A DNA stretch of 64,000 nt, from NCBI RefSeq assembly GCF_009674805.1, contig NZ_WKKI01000003.1, positions 62,001-126,000 of the forward strand, in the 5' to 3' direction. Below the pieces are notes generated by a model. The model worked only from the letters and a program-made list of their open reading frames with translations, made no database searches and was not told the DNA's origin. Every line of letters begins with the position of its first letter. Position 1 is the stretch's first letter. Positions 16,476-25,624 of the stretch are shown piece by piece. The stretch is from Metabacillus lacus (GTDB lineage Bacteria > Bacillota > Bacilli > Bacillales > Bacillaceae). The position numbers and the translations under genes are program-made.

Positions 16476-16646
16476 AATAAAGTCGTAAATCAACGAATAC
16501 TTAGCTGAAAAAGGAGATTCCTGCAGAATGATGGGGTTTTTCCTTTTTTTAGTTTCAAAACAGTGAGCGAATGGTCTGATTTACTATTTTCAAGCCTCCT
16601 CTTACTATTAATTCAGAATTCATAGATCCATTAGGAGGTTACACTT

Positions 16647-17990
16647 TTGAAGAAAACAGCCATTATTTCACTGCTCTCTTTACTTCTGTTATCCTTGTTA
16701 ACCGGTTTTTCGCAAGAAAACATCCAGGCAGCTGAGCCTGCCAAAAACTATCTTGTTTTATTTAAGCAAAACGGACAGCTCCCGTCTGATGCTGCTTCCA
16801 TAGTAGAAGGTGCACAAGGAAAGATAATTTCAAAGTTGGACAAGCTAGGTGCAGTAAAAGTTTCATCTTCTCATCCTCAATTCCTTGAAAACGTAAAAAA
16901 ATCTTCAAAAGTACAAGATGTAAATATCGAAAGTACCGTGTATCCTGAAAGAGCTGTGGATACTGCAGCGCTGCCTTTTGAGGGGCCGAACGCCTCCAAC
17001 GATTTATATCTTCAATATCAATGGGACATTAAGCAGGTAACCAATAATGGGGCCTCATGGAAGCTGCCCGGCGGGACCGGAAAATCCATAAATGGCAAAG
17101 ACATAGTCGTTGCTGTCGTGGACACTGGCATTGACTACACCCACCCGGATTTAAAGGCAAATTATGCATATGGAAAATCCTTTGTGCCTGGCTATCCTGA
17201 TGCTATGGATCAGGATGGACACGGAACACATGTCGCAGGTTCGATAGCTGGCAATGGCAGAGTGCTTGGTATTGGGCCAGATTTGAAAGTTGCCGCTTAC
17301 CGTGTGTTTGGACCAACTGGAGGAGCTGCGACCAGCGACATTGCTGAAGCTCTGATGACTGCTGCTGACGATAACGTTGATGTGGTGAACATGTCCCTGG
17401 GCGGCTATGACTGGTTCCAGGATCCTGATTATGCTACAAAGGATGTTGTGGCTGATGTACGGCTGTTTGACAGGGCTATTCAATACGCGATTAACAAAGG
17501 CGTAACTGTAGTAGGTTCTGCCGGAAATGCAGCATCTAATATTACCAGTCCCGGCAAGCTTTCAGGAGATGATAAAGGTGCTACTCACCGAAGCCCAAGC
17601 AGCCAAAGATTAATTCGAACAGCATCTAACGGTGAAGCGAAAAATCTTGCTTACTATTCAAATTATGGAGTTGGAAAGATTGACGTCACTGCTCCAGGAG
17701 GAGATTATGGGCTGGCATGGCTGCAAACACGCAATCTTGCTCTTCGAGACGGAACAAAGCGCTGCCTATCAACAGTACCTGGCGGTTATGCCTGGTATCA
17801 GGGAACGTCCATGGCAGCTCCAAAAACGGCTGCACTGGCCGGTGTCATTATTGCAAAGCATGGCAAAGACACACTCAACCCTTCACAAGTTAAGCATATT
17901 ATTACTTCAACAGCTGAGGATGTGAATAAGCCTGGATATGACGGGGAATCAGGCTTTGGCTTAATTGATGCTGTAAACGCACTAAAATAG
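16647..17990 (+). CDS. Secreted subtilisin-like serine protease (S8)
   Basis: 447 residues, start TTG 16647 after TAGGAGG. Signal peptide residues 1-29 (ends NIQAAE), I9-type propeptide about 32-100 (NYLVLFKQNGQL, IISKLDKLGAVKV), catalytic domain about 115-447. The triad is visible: Asp159 in AVVDTGIDYTHPD, His192 in DGHGTHVAG, Ser388 in GTSMAAP, with oxyanion Asn294 in GSAGNAAS. It has no C-terminal extension. An extra segment (LRDGTKRCLSTVPGGYAWY, about 366-384) precedes the Ser motif; it holds the protein's only obvious cysteine. It is a second, smaller extracellular protease besides vpr in this window. Confidence 0.93.
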   Translation: MKKTAIISLLSLLLLSLLTGFSQENIQAAEPAKNYLVLFKQNGQLPSDAASIVEGAQGKIISKLDKLGAVKVSSSHPQFLENVKKSSKVQDVNIESTVYPERAVDTAALPFEGPNASNDLYLQYQWDIKQVTNNGASWKLPGGTGKSINGKDIVVAVVDTGIDYTHPDLKANYAYGKSFVPGYPDAMDQDGHGTHVAGSIAGNGRVLGIGPDLKVAAYRVFGPTGGAATSDIAEALMTAADDNVDVVNMSLGGYDWFQDPDYATKDVVADVRLFDRAIQYAINKGVTVVGSAGNAASNITSPGKLSGDDKGATHRSPSSQRLIRTASNGEAKNLAYYSNYGVGKIDVTAPGGDYGLAWLQTRNLALRDGTKRCLSTVPGGYAWYQGTSMAAPKTAALAGVIIAKHGKDTLNPSQVKHIITSTAEDVNKPGYDGESGFGLIDAVNALK

Positions 17991-17996
17991 GGACAC

Positions 17997-18042
17997 AGGG
18001 ACGGGTACCTCGTCCCTCTGGGGGACGACGGTACCCGTCCCT
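17997..18042. repeat. Long GC-rich nested hairpin
   Basis: A perfect 13-bp outer stem AGGGACGGGTACC / GGTACCCGTCCCT encloses an inner CGTCCC / GGGGACG stem. There is no T-run. It follows the protease stop by 7 bases and resembles intergenic GGGAC-type repeats of bacilli; it may stabilise the mRNA 3' end. Confidence 0.75.
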
Positions 18043-18075
18043 CTCCTCCCTCAGCCTTCCTGTTCTTTATCCTAG

Positions 18076-18110
18076 CCTGAGCCAGCCTCCCGCGGTTCAG
18101 GTTTTTTCTG
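18076..18110 (+). terminator. Terminator after the S8 protease
   Basis: CCTGAGCC / GGTTCAGG stem (one GU pair) followed by six Ts. Confidence 0.75.
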
Positions 18111-18159
18111 TTTTCACAGCATAAATCAAAAAAAATACACCCGCCTGACCGGATGCACT

Positions 18160-18834
18160 TTATCCTGAAAGACACCAGGTGATTTTCTCCATTCCCAGTT
18201 CTTCCAAATAAACATTGGTTTTTGAAAAAGGCCTGCTGCCAAAAAATCCTCGTCTAGCCGAAAAAGGGCTGGGATGCGGAGATTCAATCACCCTGTGTTT
18301 GTCTGTGTCAATCAGCTCCTTTTTTGCAGCAGCATGTTTCCCCCACAGAATAAATACGACGGGCTTTTCTCTTTGGCTGATTGTCCTGATTACCGAGTTT
18401 GTAAATATTTCCCAGCCAATTCCTTTATGAGAGTTGGCTTCTCCTTTTCTGACAGTAAGCACTGTATTTAACAGCAGCACACCTTGTCTTGCCCAGCCCT
18501 CCAGGGAGCCGCTTTCTGGAACTTCACAGCCTAAATCATCTTGAAGTTCTTTAAAGATATTTTGAAGCGACGGCGGCTTTTTGACTCCCGGCTGAACAGA
18601 AAAACTGAGCCCATGCGCTTGATCCGGCCCATGATAGGGATCTTGTCCAAGAATCACTGCCTTCACGTCATCATAAGGAGTTAAGTGCAGGGAATTGAAG
18701 ATGTTGTCCATTTGCGGGTAGACTGTTTTCTTCTGATATTCCACCTTCAGCTGTTCTCTCAGCCGGAGGTAATACTCTTTTGAAAATTCAGCAGAAAGCA
18801 GCTCCTCCCAATCATTTTTAAGTATTTTCGTCAT
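18160..18834 (-). CDS. ung: Uracil-DNA glycosylase
   Basis: A 224-residue family 1 UDG (B. subtilis YwdG/Ung) that removes uracil from DNA to start base excision repair. Motif A with the water-activating Asp65 is [18 protein letters not shown]; the C-terminal leucine-loop region is [20 protein letters not shown] with the catalytic His. Length equals the family norm. The start ATG 18834 follows GGAAG. It sits between the glycosyltransferase gene upstream on the same strand and the convergent protease gene. Confidence 0.97.
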   Translation of the reverse strand: MTKILKNDWEELLSAEFSKEYYLRLREQLKVEYQKKTVYPQMDNIFNSLHLTPYDDVKAVILGQDPYHGPDQAHGLSFSVQPGVKKPPSLQNIFKELQDDLGCEVPESGSLEGWARQGVLLLNTVLTVRKGEANSHKGIGWEIFTNSVIRTISQREKPVVFILWGKHAAAKKELIDTDKHRVIESPHPSPFSARRGFFGSRPFSKTNVYLEELGMEKITWCLSG

Positions 18835-18882
18835 CGTACTTCCTTCCCTTCATTTTTCAGCTGTTAAGAGAGTATACCCCCT

Positions 18883-19683
18883 TTATATCAGCCTTGAACG
18901 AAAAGGAGCGCCATTCCATACTCTCAATGTGTTTTGCTCCAGCGCTTTCATTTCCGGCTCTTCCAGCAAGAGAAAAAAGTTTTTGGTCGGCAGTTCCCCC
19001 AAATTGTGTTTTTTCGAAAGCCGGTCCAAGTATGTTTTCCGCTGCTCCGACATGGACGCAGACTGATTATCTCCCCCGGCCGAAAACGCATAGAGCACAC
19101 CTGCAACAGGAACTCTTTTTACCCGGCAGCATGAGGCTGCCCTTAACATAAAATCCCAATCCCAATAATTATGTACAGACTTATCAAAGAAGCCAATCTC
19201 TTCATGCAGCTTCTTTTTGTACATGCTTCCTGACGGCACATAGGTTGAGAAACGCCTCATCAGGCTGTGATCATAGAGATAAGCGAACGTTCTTCTGTTT
19301 ACCGGCACCCTGACAGAACCTACCCGCTGAAATTCAACAATTTCCACGTCGGAATAAACCAGATCTGCATCCCTTAATGCTTTTAACATAGTAGCAGCGT
19401 GATTTTCAGTGAGCAGATCATCATCATCGCAGAGCATGATGATATCCTCTGCCGCCTGCCTTACACCTGTGTTCCTCGCCTCTACATGCCCTTTGTTCTC
19501 GAGGAAAGACGTGATCTTGATAGAAAGCTCTGGATACAGCTCAGAAAGAACTTCAACAGACTCTCCTGCATCATTTACAATAATGACTTCTTTTGGCCTC
19601 ACAGATTGCCTCACAATCGACTCCAGCAATTCTGCCAGTTCAACTAAACGGTTATATGTAGCAATCACAATTGAATAATTCAT
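18883..19683 (-). CDS. Family 2 glycosyltransferase (YwdF-like)
   Basis: 266 residues from ATG 19683. GT-A fold: nucleotide-sugar binding NYSIVIATYNRLVELAELLE at the N-terminus, the metal-binding DDDD in IIMLCDDDDLLTENHA (near residue 85) and an acceptor-side ED/WDWDFMLR motif (NYWDWDFMLRAA near 180). There are no membrane helices; donor and acceptor are unknown. An alternative start at 19734 behind GGGAGAG would add 17 residues. Upstream of ung as in the ywdF-ung order of B. subtilis. Its 5' region overlaps the divergent sigma-B promoter of the YflT gene. Confidence 0.85.
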   Translation of the reverse strand: MNYSIVIATYNRLVELAELLESIVRQSVRPKEVIIVNDAGESVEVLSELYPELSIKITSFLENKGHVEARNTGVRQAAEDIIMLCDDDDLLTENHAATMLKALRDADLVYSDVEIVEFQRVGSVRVPVNRRTFAYLYDHSLMRRFSTYVPSGSMYKKKLHEEIGFFDKSVHNYWDWDFMLRAASCCRVKRVPVAGVLYAFSAGGDNQSASMSEQRKTYLDRLSKKHNLGELPTKNFFLLLEEPEMKALEQNTLRVWNGAPFRSRLI

Positions 19684-19734
19684 ATTTTCCTGCTCCCAAA
19701 ATGAAATTTTCAGCATACTGGTATTTTCTATCAT

Positions 19735-19759
19735 GTTTCTCTCCCTGTAAAGCGGGTAA
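19735..19759 (+). promoter_or_regulatory. Sigma-B-type promoter for the YflT-type gene at 19796
   Basis: GTTTCT, 13 bases, GGGTAA, ending 36 bases before the start codon. Confidence 0.75.
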
Positions 19760-19795
19760 TACACTACTATCAACAAATTAAAGGAGATGTTAGAC

Positions 19796-20122
19796 ATGAA
19801 AACATTCGTATTGGAAAATGGCGTACAAGCAGTAGAAAAAATCGAGCAGCTGGAAGTAGAAGGCTTCAAAAAAGACAACATTTACCTGTTTGCTCATGAT
19901 TCTAACCGCTCCAAGCATTTAACAGAGAACACAAATACAGAATCAGTCGGTATTACGGATCAAGGTATTTTCACTGCAGTGAAAAACGTATTCAGCAGCC
20001 GCGGAGACGAGCTTCGTGCTAAGTTTGAAGGTGTAGGACTTTCAAAAGAAGAAGCTGAAAAATATGAAGAAGAACTTGACTACGGAAAAGTAGTTCTTGT
20101 TGCAAAATATAACGATAAATAA
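19796..20122 (+). CDS. YflT-type general stress protein (second copy)
   Basis: 108 residues starting MKTFVLENGVQAVEKIEQLE. It has the same YflT-domain pattern as the 16128 gene (NIYLFAHDSNRSKHLTENTN, GIFTAVKNVFSSRGDELRAK, closing YGKVVLVAKYN). ATG 19796 has nine-base spacing from AAGGAG; the ATG at 19787 abuts the ribosome site. It is behind a clear sigma-B-type promoter and followed by a terminator, so it is a single-gene stress unit. Confidence 0.9.
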   Translation: MKTFVLENGVQAVEKIEQLEVEGFKKDNIYLFAHDSNRSKHLTENTNTESVGITDQGIFTAVKNVFSSRGDELRAKFEGVGLSKEEAEKYEEELDYGKVVLVAKYNDK

Positions 20123-20156
20123 GCAGCTTCTGCTTTGAACACGAAACACTTAGAAA

Positions 20157-20189
20157 ACGTCCCGGGCATCATGTCCGGGGCGTTTTTTA
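20157..20189 (+). terminator. Terminator of the second YflT-type gene
   Basis: ACGTCCCGG / CCGGGGCGT stem followed by six Ts. Confidence 0.88.
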
Positions 20190-20201
20190 CATGGAAGGCA
20201 G

Positions 20202-20230
20202 AAAAAAAAGCATATCATCCTTCGATATGC
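20202..20230 (-). terminator. Terminator of the GlsB/YeaQ-type gene
   Basis: GCATATC / GATATGC stem (20210-20216 with 20224-20230) and eight Ts on the minus strand. Confidence 0.8.
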
Positions 20231-20243
20231 AGTCCTAAACTAT

Positions 20244-20492
20244 CTATTTCTTACGTGAACGAGAGATTAACCCGATGAGGAAGATAAAAATAACAGCCCC
20301 AATCACCGCGGGAATAATGGCGAATCCGCCCAGATCCGGCCCCCATGTGCCGAGCAGCCCCTGTCCTATCCAAGCCCCAACAAATCCGGCTATTACTGAG
20401 CCGATGATACCCCCCGGCATCTCATGCTTCGTCAGCTTATTGCCTATCCAGCCAATAACGAACGCAATGATTAAAGAAATTATAAATCCCAT
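20244..20492 (-). CDS. GlsB/YeaQ/YmgE (UPF0410) family membrane protein
   Basis: 82 residues, three transmembrane helices rich in glycine (MGFIISLIIAFVIGWIGNKL, GGIIGSVIAGFVGAWIGQGL, IIPAVIGAVIFIFLIGLI). The GxIGSxxxGFxGAWIG pattern defines the transglycosylase-associated (UPF0410) family, small stress-linked membrane proteins of unknown mechanism; B. subtilis YwzA belongs to it. It ends in a basic tail (SRSRKK). Its position among sigma-B genes fits a stress role, though no sigma-B promoter was clear upstream. Confidence 0.88.
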   Translation of the reverse strand: MGFIISLIIAFVIGWIGNKLTKHEMPGGIIGSVIAGFVGAWIGQGLLGTWGPDLGGFAIIPAVIGAVIFIFLIGLISRSRKK

Positions 20493-20566
20493 AAGTCCAA
20501 AACCACCTTTTATTGATTATCCTTATTCATAACCAAGAAATGATTTCGGCAAACATTCTTCCCTTC

Positions 20567-20959
20567 TTAATCCACTGTGAGTTTAAATGTCATCACCGCA
20601 TGTCCCGCTCCGCAAAATACAGAACATTGCCCAATATGTTCTCCAGGCTCTTCCGCGATAAACTCCAAGGTTTCTCCCTGCTTTAACTGCTTGCTGATTC
20701 CAAATATGGTAAGGCCATGTTCTATTTCATCATCGCTTTCCAGTGTAAGTCTCACTTTATCACCCTGTTTGACAGCCAGCTCCTCGGGCTCAAACCGGAA
20801 ATCCTCAACTTCCTTACCGGCGTAACCAATAATAGTTACTTCATGAACCACACCTGTTTCTTCTACATTCGCTGTCTGTTTTTCAGCGCCGTCTGCTCCG
20901 CAGGCTGAAAGAAACAGTGCTGATAATGACAGGGTGATTGATAGCAGTAATTTTTTCAT
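20567..20959 (-). CDS. Lipoprotein with a CuA-type cupredoxin domain
   Basis: 130 residues with a lipoprotein signal (MKKLLLSITLSLSALFLSAC, lipobox Cys20) and a cupredoxin domain about residues 40-130. It carries the complete CuA ligand set of cytochrome oxidase subunit II: an upstream His in IEHGLTIFG, then CSVFCGAGHAVM, that is C-x3-C-x3-H-x2-M. It has no transmembrane hairpin and no neighbouring oxidase subunit, so it is a free-standing membrane-tethered CuA protein, perhaps an electron carrier or copper chaperone for another oxidase (inference). The start follows GGAGGAGACGTT. Confidence 0.85.
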   Translation of the reverse strand: MKKLLLSITLSLSALFLSACGADGAEKQTANVEETGVVHEVTIIGYAGKEVEDFRFEPEELAVKQGDKVRLTLESDDEIEHGLTIFGISKQLKQGETLEFIAEEPGEHIGQCSVFCGAGHAVMTFKLTVD

Positions 20960-20994
20960 AACGTCTCCTCCAGATTAAGTTCCTTCCTCCATCA

Positions 20995-21022
20995 TAAAAA
21001 ACCCGGCCGGCATTGACCAGGT
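20995..21022 (-). terminator. Terminator of the gal operon
   Basis: ACCTGG / CCGGGT stem (one GU pair) with six Ts on the minus strand, 16 bases after the GH42 stop. Confidence 0.75.
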
Positions 21023-21037
21023 TTATTTATGACATTT

Positions 21038-23050
21038 TTATGAATGTTGCCCAATCAGCACAAGAGCAGCCAAAGGTTTCAGCTCTAATTTCCCCTCATA
21101 ATACGTTCCAGCGGCAGGATCTTTCCATTTTCCTTCAGGTAGATGTATGACAGAAGCCTCTTCAGTGGAGTGGTTCATTACACTGAGATATACCCCTTTT
21201 TTACCGGTTCTTTTCACAATCTCAACAGAATCAGGTGTTGAGACAGTTTCTACGGAAGCTTCTTTAAAAATTTCCTGATACAAGGAATCCAGCAGTTCTT
21301 CATTCAGAGCAGAACCAATATAGTAAACTGTTCCTTTGCCGAACGAATTTTTTGTAATGGCAGCTGTTCCTTCATAAAAGCAATCCTCATACTCGGCAAG
21401 AACCTCTGCAGTCGTCGGCTCGATTAAATCGCACCAGATTTTTGCCGGAGACTGAATTCCTTCTATCGCTCCCTTTGTCCCTCTTACTGTGTTCTGCTGC
21501 GTGGACTGCAAAGATTCATATTCATGAATCTGAATGCCTGCCAGATCTGTCAGCGCACCCGGAAGTGATTGTCCAGTAACAAAGTTGTTAGGAAGCTTTA
21601 CCCCTGAGCGGTATGAAAAGACGGCTGTTCCTCCGTTTTTCACATACTCCGTCAGCTTTTCTGTAAACTGAGGATTTGTCAGGAAATAAATAGGAACAAT
21701 CACCACTTTGTATTGATCCAGTGAGCTGTCCTTATTCACGATATCAGTCATGGCATTTAATTTATGTGCAGGCGTGTAAAATCTTAAAAATTCTTCACGG
21801 TGTATAAACGCATCACTCTGCGGCTGAATTTGCCATGCCCACGCATTTTCCAGATCATAATACGCCCCTACTTCTGCGGAATAATCCGCTTCTATCCAGT
21901 CATCACCGAACGTGCTCAGAGATTCGATAACCTCTTTTACTTCATTGTACTTTCTCTTCGGCTTGCCGTCATGATCCAGCACGCCATGGCAAAATTCTTC
22001 TGTCCCAAAATGAGCTGCACGCCATCTGAAGTACACAATGGCTTCTGCTCCCCTTGAGATTGCCTGATAAGTCCATAGCTTAATATGCCCCGGTCTTGGA
22101 AGGTAGCCAATTTTGCTCCATCCCTGGGCACCTGACAGCTCTTCCATAACCCAGTAGCCTTTTCCATGCTTTGTCGCCCTGCAAAGGTCATGCTGAGTTG
22201 CAATCGCAGCAGGTGTAATCGGCTCTGCAAGCCCGCCCCATACAGGGTAGTTGTCAAAGGAGATAAAATCGAGATCTTTTGCCATATCCCATTGATTGAT
22301 GGCAAGGTCTGTGTATACAAAGTTGTGTGTAATAAATTGGCCTTCGCGGATATATTTCTTCAGGCAATCAACCTGAAGCTTATTATATTTTGTGTAGGCA
22401 TCTGCACAAAAGCGATCAAAGTCAAGGAGCAAGCTTGGATTATGTTCCTGATATACCTTGCGCGGAACAGGAATTTGACTCCAGTCCGTATAAGTCTGAC
22501 TCCAGAAAACCGTTCCCCACTGTTCGTTCAATTCTTGAAGAGAACCGTATTTCCCCTTCAGCCAGGCCTGAAACTCCCGGCGGTCTTCATCGCCGTAGCT
22601 GCGGTCTGATTTTTCATGGCCGTACTCATTGTCAGTCTGCCAGCCGATAATATCGGGGTGCTGTCCATATTTTTTGGCCATTTCAGTTACGATTTTTTTC
22701 GTCTGTTCCTGATAAGTCCTGCTGTTGACCGTATAATGGCGGCGTGCACCAAACGAAATGGTCACCCCGTTTGGATCTGTTGGAAGAATATCAGGATATT
22801 TTTGGACCATCCATGCCGGCGGAGTAGCGGTCGGCGTTCCGATCACTACCTTAATGCCGTTTTTCGTCAGCAGGTCAATTGCCTCGTCGTAGAGAGAAAA
22901 ATCAAACACGCCCTCTTCCGGCTCCATTAGCTGCCAGCCGAATTCCGCTATCCTTACAACATTAATGCCAAGCTCTTTCATTAAACGCACATCTTCAGGC
23001 CATCTGTTTTTCGGCCATTGCTCCGGGTAATAGTCTACACCGATGTACAT
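21038..23050 (-). CDS. ganA: GH42 beta-galactosidase
   Basis: 670 residues, no signal peptide, hence intracellular. It hydrolyses beta-galactosides (lactose or galacto-oligosaccharides). GH42 pattern: N-terminal GVDYYPEQWP, acid/base Glu142 in WQTDNEYGH, and nucleophile Glu303 in YWVMEELSGAQGW, within the TIM barrel (about 1-390). The trimerisation domain (about 395-600) and a small C-terminal beta domain follow. It is the last gene of a galK-galE-galT-ganA operon (all minus, gaps of 15-30 bases), so galactose released here feeds directly into the Leloir genes. Named after the B. subtilis GH42 family; the symbol is by similarity. Confidence 0.93.
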   Translation of the reverse strand: MYIGVDYYPEQWPKNRWPEDVRLMKELGINVVRIAEFGWQLMEPEEGVFDFSLYDEAIDLLTKNGIKVVIGTPTATPPAWMVQKYPDILPTDPNGVTISFGARRHYTVNSRTYQEQTKKIVTEMAKKYGQHPDIIGWQTDNEYGHEKSDRSYGDEDRREFQAWLKGKYGSLQELNEQWGTVFWSQTYTDWSQIPVPRKVYQEHNPSLLLDFDRFCADAYTKYNKLQVDCLKKYIREGQFITHNFVYTDLAINQWDMAKDLDFISFDNYPVWGGLAEPITPAAIATQHDLCRATKHGKGYWVMEELSGAQGWSKIGYLPRPGHIKLWTYQAISRGAEAIVYFRWRAAHFGTEEFCHGVLDHDGKPKRKYNEVKEVIESLSTFGDDWIEADYSAEVGAYYDLENAWAWQIQPQSDAFIHREEFLRFYTPAHKLNAMTDIVNKDSSLDQYKVVIVPIYFLTNPQFTEKLTEYVKNGGTAVFSYRSGVKLPNNFVTGQSLPGALTDLAGIQIHEYESLQSTQQNTVRGTKGAIEGIQSPAKIWCDLIEPTTAEVLAEYEDCFYEGTAAITKNSFGKGTVYYIGSALNEELLDSLYQEIFKEASVETVSTPDSVEIVKRTGKKGVYLSVMNHSTEEASVIHLPEGKWKDPAAGTYYEGKLELKPLAALVLIGQHS

Positions 23051-23079
23051 GAAACATTCTCCTCTCTATGCTGTTATGA

Positions 23080-24603
23080 CTATCTGATGATGCTGTCTGT
23101 AAATGCTGCAAAAGCAGCTTGTCCTTCTTGATTCCGCTTATAAACGCCGGCATGCTCCAGTATTGTACTGAAGATTTTGCCGACTTCCTGCTGCAAAATA
23201 CCGTAGCTGTTCTCCTCATTCATTTCAGGATGAGCGGCTTTTATTTTCAGCGCCCATTGTGCATGCTTTTGTATGAGTTCATTCTCTTCCATTACTGTTT
23301 CCGCATCGCTGCGGTGCAGAACAGCAGCCAATTCATAAAGCTCTTCCTTCAGTCTTCCTGGAAGCACTGCCAGTCCCATTACTTCTATCAAACCGATATT
23401 CTCCTGTTTAATATGATGAACTTCTGCATGTGGATGAAAAATCCCCATCGGATGCTCCTCGCTTGTTCTGTTGTTCCTGAGAACAAGATCCATCTCAAAC
23501 TTTCGGCCTCTCCTTCTTGCAATCGGCGTGATGGTATTGTGCGGAGTGTCTCCCGAAAAAGCGTAAAGATCAGCACTTGGATCGCTGTAAATTCTCCATT
23601 TTTCTAGAATATACTCAGAAAGCCTCACGAGCTCTTCCTTGCTGTCACTCACAATCCGGATGACCGACATCGGCCATTTAACGATTCCTGCCACAGCACC
23701 CGGAAAGGCAGGGAAGGAAAATTCCCTTTCTATTTCAGCAGCGGCCATTGGAAACTCATGATTTCCGCCCTGAAAGTGATCATGAGTCAGGATAGAACCT
23801 CCAACGATCGGCAGGTCTGCATTTGAACCGACAAAGTAGTGAGGAAATTGATCAACAAAATCCAGCAGTCTGCTAAAAGTTTCCCCGGAAATTTTCATAG
23901 GCTTATGCTCACCGGAAAATACAATCGCATGTTCATTGTAGTAAACATAAGGAGAATACTGCAGGAACCACTGCTCATCTCTCAGCTTCACAGGAATGAT
24001 GCGGTGATTCTGCCTAGCCGGGTGGTTAACACGTCCTCTGTAACCGGCATTTTCTTTGCAAAGCAGACATTTTGGATAACCTGATTCTTTCAGCTTTTTC
24101 GCTGCAGCAATGGCCTTCGGATCTTTTTCAGGCTTTGAGAGGTTAATCGTAATTTCCATATCTCCGTACTTTGTTGGTGAAAGCCATTGCTCATTTTTCG
24201 CAATTCTGTCTGTTCTTATATAAAAGACGTCCTTGGAAAACTGGTAGAACGCTTGAGTTGCTGCTTCGGGGCCTTTTTCTTCGGCAATACCCGCAAATGT
24301 ACGTATGACCTCCGTCTGTGAAGGAGCAAAAACTCCCATGATTTTTGTATCCAGTAAATCACGGTATGTCACACTATTCTCTTCTAGAAGTCCTTCTTCA
24401 GCTGCCCAGTCCAGCATGTTTTCAAGAATCTCTACGGGTGCATCCAGGCGTTCTTCCGGTACATCCATTTCTTTAAAATCATCCAGCCCCAATATGTCCA
24501 GGATGGAGTTTCTGGTTACATCCAAGTCCCAAGGTGTAATCAGATTTTTTTGGATTCCATACTGCAGAAGACGCCCGATTTCTCGGTAAATGTTAATCGT
24601 CAT
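23080..24603 (-). CDS. galT: UTP/UDP-glucose-hexose-1-phosphate uridylyltransferase
   Basis: 507 residues of the class II (Gram-positive) GalT type, distinct from the shorter E. coli-like class. It exchanges UMP between UDP-glucose and galactose-1-phosphate in the Leloir pathway. Motifs include IIPVKLRDEQWFLQYSPYVY, VGGSILTHDHFQGGNHEFPM with the His cluster, and HPHAEVHHIKQENIGLIEVM. The start follows CAGGAGG with nine-base spacing. It lies between galE (upstream, 21-base gap) and the GH42 gene. Confidence 0.96.
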   Translation of the reverse strand: MTINIYREIGRLLQYGIQKNLITPWDLDVTRNSILDILGLDDFKEMDVPEERLDAPVEILENMLDWAAEEGLLEENSVTYRDLLDTKIMGVFAPSQTEVIRTFAGIAEEKGPEAATQAFYQFSKDVFYIRTDRIAKNEQWLSPTKYGDMEITINLSKPEKDPKAIAAAKKLKESGYPKCLLCKENAGYRGRVNHPARQNHRIIPVKLRDEQWFLQYSPYVYYNEHAIVFSGEHKPMKISGETFSRLLDFVDQFPHYFVGSNADLPIVGGSILTHDHFQGGNHEFPMAAAEIEREFSFPAFPGAVAGIVKWPMSVIRIVSDSKEELVRLSEYILEKWRIYSDPSADLYAFSGDTPHNTITPIARRRGRKFEMDLVLRNNRTSEEHPMGIFHPHAEVHHIKQENIGLIEVMGLAVLPGRLKEELYELAAVLHRSDAETVMEENELIQKHAQWALKIKAAHPEMNEENSYGILQQEVGKIFSTILEHAGVYKRNQEGQAAFAAFTDSIIR

Positions 24604-24624
24604 AGTCTTCAGCCTCCTGTTGAA

Positions 24625-25608
24625 TTAATAGCCATCCGGATGTTTTTGGAACCAGTTCCATGCACTTTCAATCATTGTCTCAAGCTCCGCATATTTCGGC
24701 TCCCAGCCAAGCTCTTTCATCGCTTTTTCGGAGGAAGCGATCAGGATAGCAGGATCTCCTGCACGCCGAGGCGCGGCTTCTGCCGGAATTTCATGGCCTG
24801 TTACCTTTCTTGCTGCCTCTATCACTTCTTTCACAGAGAAGCCATTTCCATTTCCCAGGTTATAAGTGGCGCTCTCGTTGTCTCTTCTTAGCTTGTCAAT
24901 TGCCAGAATGTGAGCATCGGCCAAATCCGTCACATGAATGTAATCTCTGATGCATGTGCCGTCTTCTGTTCCATAGTCCTCACCGAAAATCATGATTTTA
25001 TCCCGTTTTCCAGCAGCCACCTGCAGGATAATCGGAATAAGATGTGTTTCAGGATGATGATCCTCGCCCAATATTCCTTTCATATGTGCTCCCGCAACAT
25101 TGAAGTAGCGTAGTACAACGTATTTAAGGCCATATGCCTGTTCTGACCATTTCAGCATTTTTTCTATGGCAAGCTTTGTTTCGCCATAAGGGTTCGTCGG
25201 CACTGTTGGCTCCTGCTCTGTAATCGGAACATTTTCTGCTTCTCCATAGGTTGCGGCGGTAGAAGAAAAAACGATCTTCTTCACCTGGTATTCCTTCATC
25301 ACCTTCAGCAGGCATAGTGCGCCGTACACATTGTTGTCGTAATATTTCAGTGGATCTTCCACACTTTCTCCAACAAGGGAGTCAGCTGCAAAGTGCATGA
25401 CGGCTTCAATCTCGTTCTCTTGAAATACGCTTCTGACAAAATCCAGATCCCGCAAATCTCCATCATAAAATACTGCTCCTTCAAGAACAGCACCCTTATG
25501 ACCTTTTTGAAGATTATCAATCACGATTACCTCTTCTTTTCTGTCCAGCAGCTCAGAAACCGCATGGCTCCCGATATAACCAGCTCCGCCACATACTAAA
25601 ATCGCCAT
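24625..25608 (-). CDS. galE: UDP-glucose 4-epimerase
   Basis: A 327-residue short-chain dehydrogenase-type epimerase interconverting UDP-galactose and UDP-glucose. Rossmann motif GGAGYIGSH at residues 7-15, catalytic Ser/Tyr/Lys in [10 protein letters not shown] and [10 protein letters not shown], and sugar-binding [21 protein letters not shown]. The start follows AGGAGGTAG. It is central in the gal operon and may also supply UDP-Gal for cell-surface polymers. Confidence 0.97.
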   Translation of the reverse strand: MAILVCGGAGYIGSHAVSELLDRKEEVIVIDNLQKGHKGAVLEGAVFYDGDLRDLDFVRSVFQENEIEAVMHFAADSLVGESVEDPLKYYDNNVYGALCLLKVMKEYQVKKIVFSSTAATYGEAENVPITEQEPTVPTNPYGETKLAIEKMLKWSEQAYGLKYVVLRYFNVAGAHMKGILGEDHHPETHLIPIILQVAAGKRDKIMIFGEDYGTEDGTCIRDYIHVTDLADAHILAIDKLRRDNESATYNLGNGNGFSVKEVIEAARKVTGHEIPAEAAPRRAGDPAILIASSEKAMKELGWEPKYAELETMIESAWNWFQKHPDGY

Positions 25609-25624
25609 TTTTTCTACCTCCTGT

